Assembly: GCA_002104935.1 (NCBI GenBank)
Contig: MCGT01000002.1
Location: forward strand, 992,001 to 1,056,000
DNA: 64,000 bases
Reading direction: 5' to 3'
Source: Hesseltinella vesiculosa
Lineage: Eukaryota > Mucoromycota > Mucoromycetes > Mucorales > Cunninghamellaceae
Shown: positions 36,118-48,059 of the stretch, piece after piece
Position numbering within the stretch: position 1 is the stretch's first letter
Layout of the letters: each line of letters begins with the position of its first letter
The notes under the pieces: model-generated
What the model was told of the DNA's origin: nothing
Database searches by the model: none
What the model saw: the letters and a program-made list of their open reading frames with translations, nothing else
Position numbers and translations under genes: made by a program

Positions 36118-39100
36118 TTATGGTGCAGATTTATATTTGAAAGACTGAAGGCCAATACCTGTGATCGCCATATAGGTGACATCTCTACAGGATAAAAAAA
36201 GAAGACTGAGTCTGTGACATTGCTTTGCTATCCAGGAAGCTTCAAATTGGACTTACCCTCGTTGTAAGCAATCAAAGGTTGAAGGGTCAGGGACGTCAGC
36301 AAAGGCGGCGTTGATAAGCTTCAATTGCAGCGGTTGGTCGGGGTTCTTGGTGACCTGCCAGATATTCAGACGTTGGTCGATGGCAACGGTGGCGACTTGA
36401 CGGGTGTTGGGCAGGGTGCTGGTGCTGGGGTTCAAAATGTGCAAGCCTGTGACGGAGGAAGCGTGAGCACCAGGAACAAGAACAGGCCCATCCACAACAG
36501 CAGCTGTGAGAGCGTCGATCAAGGTCACAGCCACGCAATTGTCTTCGCCACCTGTGGCGACTAGTAAGGTACGCTCATCCCAAGGCGTCACTTGCAGCGC
36601 ATTCACACCATTCATATGAGATTGGAAAGAGTGCTTGGGTTCCGTCAGCTTGAGACTCGGGTTTGTTGGGTCCACCTCTACATCCATGGTCGTCAGCACG
36701 CTGTGCAAGTCGTCATTGATATCCCAAATGGCCACTCTATTGTAACATAAAATAAAGTGAGACTTGGGCCACTTTGTCATGGAGTATGCTGCTCTACTTG
36801 CCTTCCATCCGTGGCGGAGGTGAAAAAGAGGACACGGTCCTGCTCACCCGGATTCCCTGGGATCACACAGCGGTCAATTTGCAGGATACATTTGGAGTGC
36901 CAAGTGCCATCGACTACCAAGGCAAACTTTCTCGAGATTTCATTAAACGTCCAGATCTAATGGCGGGAAATAAATCATGGACTGAGTTATCGTGTGAGAT
37001 TTTTTTTTTTTTTTTTTTTTTACTTACGCGGATCATGGCATCCGAGTAGACTGCGCCGATCAAGTGGATGCCTTTCTTGGTGTCATACACAAGTGATGTC
37101 AGATCCATGATGCGTGTTTCTGTGCGCTTATCACTGGTCATAAAAAAAGGACAAAGTTACAAACGAGAAATCGAGTGGCATCATTGTTTCTGCTTACCCA
37201 ACAATAGGGCAGGTGGCCCATTCTAGACAGTTGATGCCAGAGATGGTGTTTGAGGACGGCTGTTTTAAGAGCTCCAATTTCCAGCACCGGAATTGCTCCT
37301 TGCCACCAGCTGAAAAAAGCAGCGTTTCATTGCCCTTGCTCCATTCCAGACACTTGACCACTGACGTGTGCTTGCGCAAGACAGAGTGGGTGACATATCG
37401 AGATTCTTCGGGTATATCTAAAAAAACATCAGTGTGAGGCAATTTCGACGGGAGATGTGGCTCTGTTACATTGGTGAATGCGTAGCAGCGTATCTTCACC
37501 GGCTGTGGCAAAGAGAAGAGGAGCTTCTGGCCCATCCTGAGTGTTATCTGCATAGAAAGAAGAACAAGGAAGGAGGGGGTGAACACAACGTGAATAGAGC
37601 AGAGCGAACTGGTGTTACCAAAGTACTGCAGGGCGCGTGTTTCACGGCCGTGGTAGCCTTGTTGCATGATGCTTTCTTTGAATTGATCCTTGGATTGGCT
37701 GCCCTCGGAGATGTAGGCAAAAATCTAGTACGAAGAATGAAAGGATGAGCATGTGTTCATCTCTCACAGTGACATCACCATACCTGTTGACGACGAATAA
37801 AGGCAAAGACGGCATGATCCAGATTCGCGTCTTTTGTGTGGAAATGCCAGCGACGATGAGCTCCTCCACAAGCGATAGAGATCAACTAAAGAGGAGAAAA
37901 AGCGAGAAAATGAAAATGAGCAACAGGATTCTTTGGTGTTTTCATGAAACTGTACCTCCACCCGTTTGGTGTTGTTGTAGACAAAGAAGGATTTGCGATA
38001 GAAACCCAGGAGCAAGAGCTGGTCATCCACGTAGACAATGCCTTCCAGCCAGCCCCGGGTGACCTTGTTGTGGTACACTTTTTCCAGCAGAAGATCGTTG
38101 GACCGGGTGGTTGTTTCTCCCCGGATGGCTACACCGGTAACACATTCGGTCGCGCTGGTGGGATAAACCGGCTGGTGGTCCAAAAACTGAAGGCGATATT
38201 CGATATAGCACCCGTCGCGACCGGCGGTCCAAAAGGTCACAGCATCGCCATTGGCGTCAGCTTCGTCCGAGTTTTGTTGGATTGCCAGGGTCGATGGTTT
38301 GACCAGCACGCTGCTGATGCTTTGCTTGCCATGAGATCGGCGCAGCTGTAAAGTCGGGAAAATCGGCTGGCGATGCAAGGGTGAGTCGCTATGGAATTTT
38401 GGCAAGCGGTAGAGCAACAAGGCGGACTCGCGAGAGCCACAGATCAACAGGGCCTGGCTCTCGACTATAGCCGTCGACAAAATCAGCGTTCGTTCTGGAG
38501 GGCCCATCAGCTGATACAGCGTCTTGAACACAGGCTAAAACGAAAAAGTGAGTTCGCGCCATTTTTACTGTCTTTTCCATTTCCTTGCCTGATCTGGCGT
38601 GCTAGCGTCAAAGATGTGGAAGAATATTTCACCAAAAGCAAAGGTGACGACGTAATACAGGTTGGCGTGGGCTGAGAAGAGAGAGGGGTTGAATAACTCT
38701 CTTGCCTTTTTTATATCTTGTTACCATGAGAATTGTGAATAGCAATTTCAATGATTTTTTGTTCATGAGCGGCAGGAACTTTCACAGAGGTGAAGGCTTG
38801 GTGGGGGCTGTAGAGGTACATGGCACCATGCATTGATCCGGCAACGACCAACTGTCCACAACTTGAATGTTGAAGAGCACAGTAGCCACGGAAATCGGGG
38901 TCTTGGAACAGTTCGGTACCTGTCATATTGTTACTGGACTGGTCGCGGTCAAACTTGAGAAAGTGACTAATGGAAAGAGAAAAAAAAAAGAGGTGTGAGC
39001 ATGTGTCTTGGTCTTGCTATTTTCACTCCCTCTCCGTTACCCTGTCAACGCCGAGGAGATAAGGGAATTAGTGCCCAAGAGTGCAAAGTTGCGAAGTTCT

Positions 39101-40570
39101 TCATGCTCCATCCCATCCGGTAAGCGCACAGTGACCAAATCATCATCAGAATCTAAAGCGGAAGGCATGGTGTAAGCCTGAGGCAGGGTTGCTTCGCATC
39201 ACGACTCTTGATGCATTCTGATTTACCTATATTCTTATCGTTGATGGACGTCAGGGACCAGAGGCGGATACCAGAGTCTTGGCCGCCAGTGGCAACCACG
39301 CCATTGTCGGGGGAAATGGCGCAGCTCCAGACATTCTTGCCAGCATGTGCATCCCAGCAAGCAACGCAGTCGCTGTCGTGATTGTTGTCGTCGTCCACGT
39401 CTTTCTGTACGTACCATACACGGCAGGTCGTGTCTTCAGAGATACTGACCACGTACTTTCCAGAAAACTGGGCGTCCCAAATGCGCGCATCATGGCCAAA
39501 AATAACACGGGGACTGGAGGCCGGTTGAGCCAAGTCCCAGATTCGGATCGTGCGGTCATCCGACACGCTTGCCAGGGTACAACCATCATGGCTAAAGCGC
39601 ACGCCAAAGATCACACCTTCGTGGCCGACGAGCTCGCGGGTGACAATGCCCAGGCCTTGGTCGTTGCGATCCTTGATGTTCCACAAATGTACTTGATTAA
39701 ACACGGTGCCCGAAGCCAGCTGCAGGTTCGCCAGGCTGGTGCCAAAGAAGCGAGCTGAATAGAGGATGCACCGGATTTCGCATTGCACGTGGACTATTTG
39801 ATTCAAATGGATCACACCGTCGCCTTTCTTTTCCATGTCAAACACCTGGACAAAGTTGTGGCCATAGGCAATCGCAAGCTGATCGTACACGCCGTCCTCC
39901 TGAATGAAACCATACGCGTTAAACACCTTGAGATATCAGTTTCTATTTTCCAAATACCTTAGAAGACAGCCAGGCCATGTCCATGATCCAGTCGCAAAAT
40001 GGACCAAACGACGCTACTGTTTGTATGCTACAAATCCAAGGCCACAAAAAAAAAGAAGTCAGAGTTGGTCTCAAAGGCAAAAACAAGGAATGGGCTACTG
40101 ACCTGATATGGCCATCTTGCTCCATCACTACTTTAGCAATCGTAGCAAACTTGGATCCGTATGCCAAGAAGTGTCTAGTCGTTTCATTGTCGTCTGGGCC
40201 AAGAGGATCTATCATCAAAAGGGAAAAAATAATAATAAATAGAAGGCTGGAAACCGCTTAGGCAACTGCCGATTCGACAGAGAAAAATGGTGCTTACGCA
40301 GAATAATACGATGGATGCGATTGTTGGGCAAAAGCTCTTTGATAGCCAGTTGCTTATTTGTTGTAATGTCAAAGATCTTCAAGTAAGGGCCGTGACCAAC
40401 GAGGAGCAGCTGATTGGAAAGAAAGCACAAATCCGTGACAACGCCAGCAAACAAGTCCTTTTCAAGCGTCTGCGCAATATTGGGGTGAAAAGGTGAGTGA
40501 ATCGATTGATCTGGTGACGCAGCAAGCATCCACGGCTTACCCCTGACGGCGAATGCTGTAGATCCATCAT
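36118..40570 (-). CDS. TRM734: WDR6/TRM734 (RTT10), WD40 partner of tRNA 2'-O-methyltransferase
   Basis: WD40 scaffold that binds Trm7/FTSJ1 for 2'-O-methylation of the tRNA wobble position. Seventeen exons (40570-40541, 40469-40298, 40208-40103, 40027-39958, 39926-39227, 39152-39041, 38966-38725, 38671-38589, 38534-37956, 37885-37784, 37724-37619, 37547-37470, 37417-37198, 37133-37028, 36956-36802, 36736-36257, 36184-36118) give 1135 aa. The start has FLSNQLLLVGHGPYLKIFD, like WDR6. Then AIAYGHNFVQVFD, LASGTVFNQVHLWNIKD, GHEGVIFGVRFSHDGCTLAS with SDDRTIRIWDL, GHDARIWDAQFSGKYVVSIS, and GGQDSGIRLWSL. Later repeats include GHxxxV-type blocks and RVAIWDINDDL. Two introns use GC donors (see findings). 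Confidence 0.9.
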
Positions 40571-41952
40571 CGCAGCTTGAAGAGAAAAAAAGAAGTAAAA
40601 AGAGTGGCTCCGCATTTTTTAATATCTTTCCTTCTATGCAGTTGTCACAGGTGGCAGCGACTCGGAGTCGCCTTTACTCGCATAATACAGTAAAAATACA
40701 ATTCGTTGTTAGGGCACTAATGCTGGAGGTAAAAAAGTCCACAACGAAAACAGTGCCTGTGAAATGTTGGCGATCTTGTCAGCTAACACCGGCAGCAGCG
40801 TGGACGCTGGTAGCCTCTGCCTCCAGCCCTGCCCCGTCTTTCTTCAGAGTCTCCCCATTTTTTTCTTACACACGATTAGAAGAAGAGGAAAGATGGCTAC
40901 AGCCACAGTGGAGAAGGAGAGAGGTGCCTAGGTCACAGCAGTCGAGATCCCAAGCGCCTGCGGAGAATGAATCGACTGACGATATGTTTTTGATGTTTGA
41001 TTTTTTTCAAATAAAAAGTGGATGCACCCAACGTTTGGGCCAGCAGATCGTTCTGGAATTCTGAAGGGCAGTACAACCTTATTCATGATCATGGTTCTGA
41101 AAATACCAGGTCGATTGGTGAAGGTCACCCTGCCAACTTGCCATCGATTTCGGTTGGGCAACTCCAGATCACAGCCAACAGTTTCCCATTTTTCTTAGGG
41201 GTCCACCAGGCGATCTTCAGAAAAGAAGCGAATTCGCCCCAATTTTGCACACAAATAGCTCATGATACGAGAAAAGCATGGTAAAAATGACAGGTCACTC
41301 GGAAGTCTTGGAGCTGAGGTAGGCACTTTGGCATGTGCGTCGCCAGCCAGGCGATTTGCCCGTGAGGGAGATGAGAATGGCCAGTTTGCCACAACCTATG
41401 CTGTGATGACAGGATTTTTTCTGCTTTGATTGTAATAATGAAAGCAAAACGTCCCACTTGGTTGCGCAGCACCATGGAAAAACACCCTCTAAATAAAATT
41501 TGGCTAGTTTCGTTTTCAGGACACAATAGGGCCGAAGTTTGAGGGCGAAAGCACACTGATAGGGAGGAACTGCGCACCCGTTGTTTCGGGGTTCTCGGTT
41601 AGGAATAAAAAGTGTGTTTTTTTGAAGGCATTGGGCGTTTTCTCACAGGACTTTTTTTAAGAGTTTTCGACCTGTTCCATGGAGTAGGAAATGTGGGGCC
41701 AAGAAGCTTGTAGAAACAGAGACTGCACGGGCGCTGATTGGCTGACAGGTATTATAGAATTCCCGATTTAGTCAGAGTGAACGCCAAAAAATCTTAAAAA
41801 TACCCCAGGCTAGCTTTCTATTTTTTGATTGGTCTTTCTGATTGTCATCCGCACGTCACAAAATGATATGGACAATGCGATATTTATTGCTGGCTGTTTC
41901 GCTTTTTACACTTTTCTTTCACTCTCCAACTCTTATCAAACAAGTACTCACA
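40571..41952. other. Divergent intergenic region between WDR6 (-) and AGX1 (+)
   Basis: 1.38 kb. Holds repeat copy A (41011-41285). A 142-codon plus frame starting with ATG at 40636 begins 65 nt from the WDR6 start and overlaps the repeat; it lacks any recognisable motif. Closer to AGX1, ATTGG (41829) and a pyrimidine-rich block precede the ATG at 41953. Confidence 0.45.
41011..41285 (+). repeat. Diverged direct repeat, copy A (upstream of AGX1)
   Basis: Aligns by eye over about 275 nt, in the same orientation, with 44253-44535. Shared blocks in order: ACGTTTGGG, CAGATC, GAAATT/GAATTC region, TTCTGAAAA, GTCGATTG, TGAAG, GCCAACTT, TTTCG, then a CAGG/CATCT region and CCAATTTT/CCAAATTTT near the end. 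Identity is roughly 55-65% by eye. No terminal inverted repeats, target duplication or protein seen. Confidence 0.45.
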
Positions 41953-43457
41953 ATGGCTCCCCGTAAACTCTGCATGATCCCTGGTAGGTCTTCGCCCATT
42001 CTAGACGGTCATCTTGATAAAAGACGCTGCTGTCTGTATGAAATGGAACGTGGTTTCTCACTTTATCTTTTTTTTTTTTACGTCAGGTCCTATCGAATTC
42101 CATGAAGACGTTCTGTCTGCCATGGCCACCCCTGCTACCTCCCATGTTGACCCTCTCTTTGTGCCTGTCTTTGGTGAATCTATTGAAATGGTTCGCGAAG
42201 TTGTCCAAACCAAGGTCGCTCAGCCCTTCATCACCTCTGGCTCTGGCACTCTTGGCTGGGACATGATGGTCAACTTGTTGGAAGCTGGTGACGAAGTCCT
42301 TGTCATCACCACCGGTTACTTTGGTGACCACTTTGCTGAATGGTAATGAAAACGTCAAGAATGTGAAGAAGCTAAAAAAGAAACCAGGATGGCGTCAGGG
42401 GCAACGGGCAGGCGAGGGAGGGATGCAGACGAAAAAATAGGAGGCGGAATGACTCACGTCATTTTATTCTAGTTTGGAAGTGTATGGTGCCAAGATCACC
42501 TTTATCCGCACCGAACCTGGAGCCACTGCCACCACTGAACAAATTGCTGAAGCTTTGGCCAAGACCAAGTTCAAGATGGTCACCGTCACCCATGTCGATA
42601 CTTCGTAAGGGTGCCAAAAAAAAAAGTCTTAAATGAAAGGCGGGCTTAAACTTTTTTCCTTTTTTTTGTGTAGCACTGGTGTCTTGTCTGACATCAAGTC
42701 GGTGGCTGCCCAGGTCAAGGCTGCCTCCCCCGAAACCTTGGTGGTTGTCGATGGTGTGTGCTCTGTTGGCTCTGAAGAAATCAAGTTTGATGACTGGAAG
42801 TTGGACATTGTGATCACTGGCTCCCAAAAGGGTCTCGGTGTTCCTCCTGGTCTGTCCATCGTGATTGCTTCCCAATACGCTCTTGACGTCTACAAGAACC
42901 GCAAGAGCCCTGTCCCTGTCTACTACTCCAACTGGAACAAGTGGTTGCCCAGTAAGTTTAGCGTCCTAGAGGACAAAGGATGAAGAAAGCGTATCACTCA
43001 CCCGTCTCTTCTCTTAGTCATGAACGCCTATGAAGCCCGCAAGCCCGCTTACTTTGCCACCCCTGCTGTTCAATTGGTCTACGCCCTCCACACCTCCTTG
43101 AAGTTGATCCTCAGCCAACCCATTGAAACTCGTTTCAAGAAGCACGCCGCTGTGGCTGCTGACTTCCGTCAATTCGTCCGTGGTTTGGGCTTGAAGACTG
43201 TGGCTCAATCTGAACAAGGCGCCGCCAACGGCATGACCGCTGTTTGGTTGCCTGAAGGTGTCGAAGTTGCTCCCTTGGTGTCTGGTTTGGCTGGTAAGGG
43301 TATCCAAATTGCTGGTGGTATCCTCCAAGGTTTGGCTGGCAAGTACTTCCGTATCGGCCACATGGGTATCTCTGTCATGGAAGATGACCGTCAACACATC
43401 CAAAAGGTCAAGGAAGCCTTGTCCTCCTCCTTGGCTGAGCTTGGCTACAAGGCCTAA
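41953..43457 (+). CDS. AGX1: Alanine-glyoxylate aminotransferase (PLP-dependent, class V)
   Basis: Transfers the amino group of alanine to glyoxylate, giving glycine. Five exons (41953-41983, 42087-42342, 42473-42604, 42674-42951, 43018-43457) give 378 aa, like yeast Agx1 (385). The start MAPRKLCMIPGPIEFHEDVL matches the family's N-terminal PGP. FITSGSGTLGWDMMVNLLE, VTHVDTSTGVLSDIKSVAAQ, VDGVCSVGSEEIKFDDWKLD, and the PLP-lysine motif DIVITGSQKGLGVPPGLS follow; YRIGHMG-type RIGHMGIS is near the end. An in-frame ATG at 41863 would add a 30-residue hydrophobic leader; I prefer 41953 because the pyrimidine-rich leader ends there. There is no PTS1 at the C-terminus (GYKA). Strong C-ending codon bias suggests high expression. 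Confidence 0.95.
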
Positions 43458-45204
43458 ATCTTTCCCCTCTAAAAAAAACATTCCTCCACTGTCACATACT
43501 CGTTATTTTCGTATAGCCCTCCTAGACAAGTCGTCTATTTGTATCAATAAAACCCAATGCGATTTTGAAATATTGAAGCGCTGAGAAAAGCTTTTGAAAA
43601 AAAAAATCATGCCAGATTGCTTTCCTGAAACCCTCAAGCAGCAACTTTGAAAATTCAACGGGATCCAACCACCACCCGCTCTCGCTCATTTCGTATTGAC
43701 CAGTGACAACCCAAGACCGCACCGAGAAAGCATGCGGTTATAGCATGTGCCTTTGTTTTTAAAAAGCATCAAATCAACTGTATTCTGCATCAAAAAATCG
43801 AAAAAGGGTGTGCAACCAACAAATACGCCAAAATCGAAATGAACCAGGAGGTTCAGAAAATTTACGGGCATGAACATTACACAGGGCTCGAAGTCGCCCA
43901 GTAAAATGCATTTTATGTTTTTGTAGCTCTTATCTAACGTGGAAGAGGGGACACCAGATTTCCATATTTTTGAGATGATTATCTGTTTACAGCAGGCCCT
44001 CTCGCTTTGTCTTGGAGATCGTCATGATCCTGTCGCTGATGAGGCGCGCAAGTTTTAGTGCTAAAGCTGTAGATGCTGCGCACACTTTCTCGAAGATAAA
44101 GTACATGTACTGTGTCATCACACTCATTTCTACCGCATAAGATTATCGCCAGCCAGACAATAGCAACAGTGTAAATAAATAAAAAAAAAGGACAATTTTA
44201 ACCCCTCTTTTATTTTTCCCCTCAGCATATGGCACTCCTTTCGTTTCGTAAAAAATAAAGCAAACACTGCACAGCACGTTTGGGTAATCAGATCAATATG
44301 AAATTGTGCAAAAGTGCCCAAATCAATGAATGGTGATGATCCTGAAAAATTCACGTCGATTGATGAAGATCGCTCAGCCAACTTTTGTTCACTTTCGTTT
44401 CGACTCTTCCAATCCGCCAGCTAAAAAAATGAAAAAATCGGCCATTTCCATCAGGGAACCCCCAGGCCATCTGATCAAAAACCACAGCGCAAAATTGATC
44501 TAAATAAATTCACGCCAAATTTTCCATGCTATTACAAAATGCTGAGAAATAACCTTTGTTAAAACCGTAACTCTCTCAGGCAGCGCAGGGAAGAACGAGA
44601 TGATTTCGCATCCTTTGATTTTGCTTGCTCGCGCACTTGAAATTTTCAGCGGTTTGTCCGATTGGGTCACCAGCCAAAAATGGATTTTCACCTCTGGGAG
44701 AATACCTGGCAGCCTCCAAACGACGACGGAAATCCAGTGTACATGAACAAAGCAACAGAAAAGGAAGGGCCTCCTCTCTTCCGTTTTGCATCCATGTTTG
44801 GGTGACGTTAGATAAGAGCTACAAAGCATAAAATGCATTAGGCGATTTGAATGTGGTTGCATCCTTTTGGTTTATTTCTCTGGCTTTTTTAATTTTTTAT
44901 CGGGAATCTCATGTGGCGGAGCTAGGGGCTAGGTCAAAGAATCTGAGGCAAGGTGATGGAGTAAATCTTGCTGATCAACAAAGTGTTTCGGTCAGGTCAC
45001 AACCACACCAAGCCCACGATCACGAAACACAAACAACCGCGGAATTGAAAGCGCCCGCAGTTGGCGTGAGGTGAGTTTCGTAGGAACGAATGATCGAGTA
45101 AACTCGAATAATGCAAGGAGTTATGGCCACGGAGTCCCAAAGTCGAAGTTTGAACACGGCTGCTCTGGGCATGCCCGCGCCGGATTTTATTAGTGGCAAA
45201 AAAA
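43458..45204. other. Intergenic region between AGX1 and the asparagine synthase gene (convergent)
   Basis: 1.75 kb with no supported gene. It contains repeat copy B (44253-44535). Frames at 44130-44381 (-) and 44500-44862 (-) exist but show no family pattern; the first lies mainly inside the repeat. Confidence 0.45.
44253..44535 (+). repeat. Diverged direct repeat, copy B (downstream of AGX1)
   Basis: Partner of 41011-41285, same orientation, 3.2 kb away, with AGX1 between. The best blocks are CACGTTTGGG near 44275, CCTGAAAAATTCACGTCGAT at about 44340-44359, TGATGAAGATCGCTCAGCCA just after, and CACGCCAAATTTTCC near 44512. Confidence 0.45.
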
Positions 45205-47855
45205 TTAGAACTCAAAGGTAGCGACGTTGAAGCGTTCTGAGATAACAATCAAGGAAATGACATTGAGCATGGAGGTGTAGGCTAAGCGGTCGCCGGACTT
45301 GATGACGTAGTCCTTTTGGGCTTGACATTTATCCCAGTTGAGGAAACCCAGACGGTCGACCTTTTCCTTGACGACCCACTTGTGCAACAAGCGAATGATG
45401 GGTTGGTCTTCGGCGCTCGAGGTAGGAGCAAGGTAAGGGTGTTTGGTGCGGTTATAGATTTCATCTGTGATGTAAGGCTTCATGGCTTGCTTCAACACCC
45501 ATTTTTCATTCAAACGGCTGCCATTGGGAGCTTGGCCACAGAGCTTGACGGATCTACGCAGCAAAAAAAAAAAAAAAAAAGGGGGTGAGCGGGATCAAAC
45601 GCGATCTCGTTGCAAACATACGGTGGTAGGCTGTTGACATATTCACATAGCGGATGGTCCAAAAAGGGAGTGCGCGCTTCAATGGAATGGGCCATCTCCA
45701 CGCGGTCACCAAGCCAATTACACAAGATGTTGCTCAAGAACGTGCGGTTTTCCAAATACTGAGAAGATGGCAAAACAAAGTAAAGAAGAGTCAACCAAGG
45801 TGATTCATTCGTTCATTCTCTTTCGCTTACCAAAACAGCGTGGACAGGGTGCCATCTTAGGTTCGCCTTGCGTCGCGAGTCCGCACTGATAGCTTCGACC
45901 ATGGCATTGCCACCGTCAGGCTCACCAAACACTTCCGTCGCCTTAGGGTGGAAGAAGCTTTGAGTCACAGACAGCAAGGTGCTCATATCGGCGGCCATTG
46001 TGCTATTATTGTACCGGGCAATGGATTTGGAAGTTCGTGTGCCATGTAGTTCGAAATGTAGGAGTTTACCAACACAGGACAGACGTTCATCCAACATCGC
46101 TTGACGTTCCTCTTCGGGCAGACAACCAAAGCCACCAGGGGAGGAGTGATCTGGTTCACGCAAGTAATCCGTTTGGAAGAAGTTGTAGCCAATAAAATGC
46201 TCGTCGCTGCCTTCGCCGGTCATCACCACCTGGAAAGGCAAGCCGGAAAAAAAGGGGATGAGTGCTGGTTTGGAGCAAGGTGCCACCCTTTTACCTTGAA
46301 GCCCAAATCACGAACGAATTTTGACAACAGGAATTTGCCGACAGCATTCATGTTTGGCACCGGTTGTTCGCAATGGTACACAGTTTCAGCAAAGCTATCC
46401 ACCAGATCGTCTTGGGTCAATGAAAGCTTGTGGAAATTGGCCCCAATATGTGCAGCAGTGCGTTCGGCAATATCACCTTCATCATATTCTCCAGAGTCTA
46501 ATAAAAAAAATAGGCATGTCGGTTAATTATTGGCCATGGCCGCCGCATTACCTGTGTATTACCTTTGAACGAAATGGAGAAGGTGTCGATTTTGGCATCG
46601 GGATTCTTTTCTTGCAAGAGTTTGGTGGCCACACCAGCAACAGCAGAGCTGTCGATGCCACCACTCAAGTAGACACCCAAAGGCACATCAGCACGGAGGC
46701 GAAGGCGGACAGATTCGACGAGGCGGTCATGCACACCTTGAATCATGTCATCTACTGTGCGCGTGTCTTCTACATTCTTGTCGGGGTATTCAGCATCCTA
46801 AAGAAGAAAAGAAAAAAAATTGGGGAGGCGGGTTATTTAAAAAAAAAAAAAAAATTAGCATAAGCCCAATTGTTTTGCACGTGCAAGCCATCTCTTTCTC
46901 GAAACACTTGCCCAATACTGTTTCATATCATACGAGCCGCTAGCAGAAATGGTCAGATAATGGGCGGGAGGAAGCTGCAGAAAAGGAAATATAAGTATTT
47001 TTTGTTGCACTTCTTGCTTCGTCATACCTTGTAGACACCTTTGAAACAAGTTCGGTAATCAATAGCATAACCAGCATTCATGATGGAATCCATGTCCTGG
47101 TATAAAATAAAGCGGTTTAGGGCGGCATTCTATTTCCTGGCAAGTCAATTTTTACCCATTCGGGCTTCCAGCCGAGAGCAAGGAAAGCCTTGATTTCACT
47201 GGCTGCCATAAACACGCCGTTGACAGTTGTGTAGTAAACAGGTTTAATACCAAACCGATCGCGAGCAACAACCATGCGGTTACGAACTTCATCCCAAATC
47301 ACCACAGCAAATTCACCACGGAGGTATTGTACAAAATCAGTGTCAAAATCTTCGTAGCTGTAGAATAAAAAAAAAAAAAGGCAATTATTTGGATTAAATC
47401 GCCGCCGGGGTTTTCGTTTTGAAGCAATCTTACTAGTGCAGGGCGAGTTCACTGTCACTCTTGGTTTTAAACACATGGCCTTTTTGTCGAAGTTCCTCCG
47501 AGAGACGATCGTGGTCATAAAGCTCGCCATTCACAACGGCATGAATCTTGCCATTTTGGCTGCTGAGAGGTTGCTGGCCACCTTCCAAATCGATGATAGA
47601 CAGACGGGCATGGCCAAGCGCTATTTTTTTGTAGGGTCGTTTTTTTTTTTTCAGGAACAAAATTGAATCTCAGTCTGTCCACCATTGTGGTTGATCAGTT
47701 TCCTTACCACAACGACCAAAGGGAGACACATAGGTACCAGTTGAATCAGGGCCCCGATGATCAATGGATTTCAAAGATGCTTGAAGGTCTAAGGGGGGCA
47801 GAGTCTCGCCAGTTTTAGGCTTGTCTACGTACAGGTATGCAGAAAATCCACACAT
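45205..47855 (-). CDS. Asparagine synthase (glutamine-hydrolysing), long AsnB type
   Basis: Makes asparagine from aspartate, glutamine and ATP. Ten exons (47855-47708, 47620-47434, 47357-47156, 47096-47028, 46974-46912, 46797-46563, 46497-46295, 46229-45831, 45758-45622, 45553-45205) give 663 aa. The start MCGFSAYL exposes the class II glutaminase Cys2. Glutaminase marks: SIDHRGPDSTGTYVSP, LGHARLSIIDLEGGQQPLSS, VVNGELYDHDRL, RGEFAVVIWD and ARDRFGIKPVYYT. The synthetase half has the ATP loop PLGVYLSGGIDSSAVAG, FSISFKG, and VVMTGEGSDEHFIGY, with SIEARTPFLDHPLCEYVNSL. It is about 90 residues longer than yeast Asn1 and resembles the long bacterial-type AsnB. The intron after TAT-TGG uses a GC donor. 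Confidence 0.93.
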
Positions 47856-48059
47856 GGAGTAAAAATGATATCAATCACAAAGGAAAAAGAGAGGGAATTA
47901 TTTTTTTAAAAAAAAAAGGTACGATTTTGACACTGAGCTCATTTAGTTTGGTGACATCGGAGCCCAAAAAGCCGTCTATTTCTGTCTATCCAGAGGACGG
48001 GTGTTTAGTATTGCCAAAGAACCGGGCCAGGGTTTGAAAAGATCGAAACCCCGCGTCAT

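Noticed and set aside
39958..40027. Apparent frameshift in WDR6 exon 4
   Set aside because: A recount of the T-run shows three T (40020-40022 region), which keeps the frame; the exon is intact.
40636..41061. 142-codon plus frame upstream of AGX1
   Set aside because: Begins 65 nt from the WDR6 start, overlaps a non-coding repeat and has no recognisable motif.
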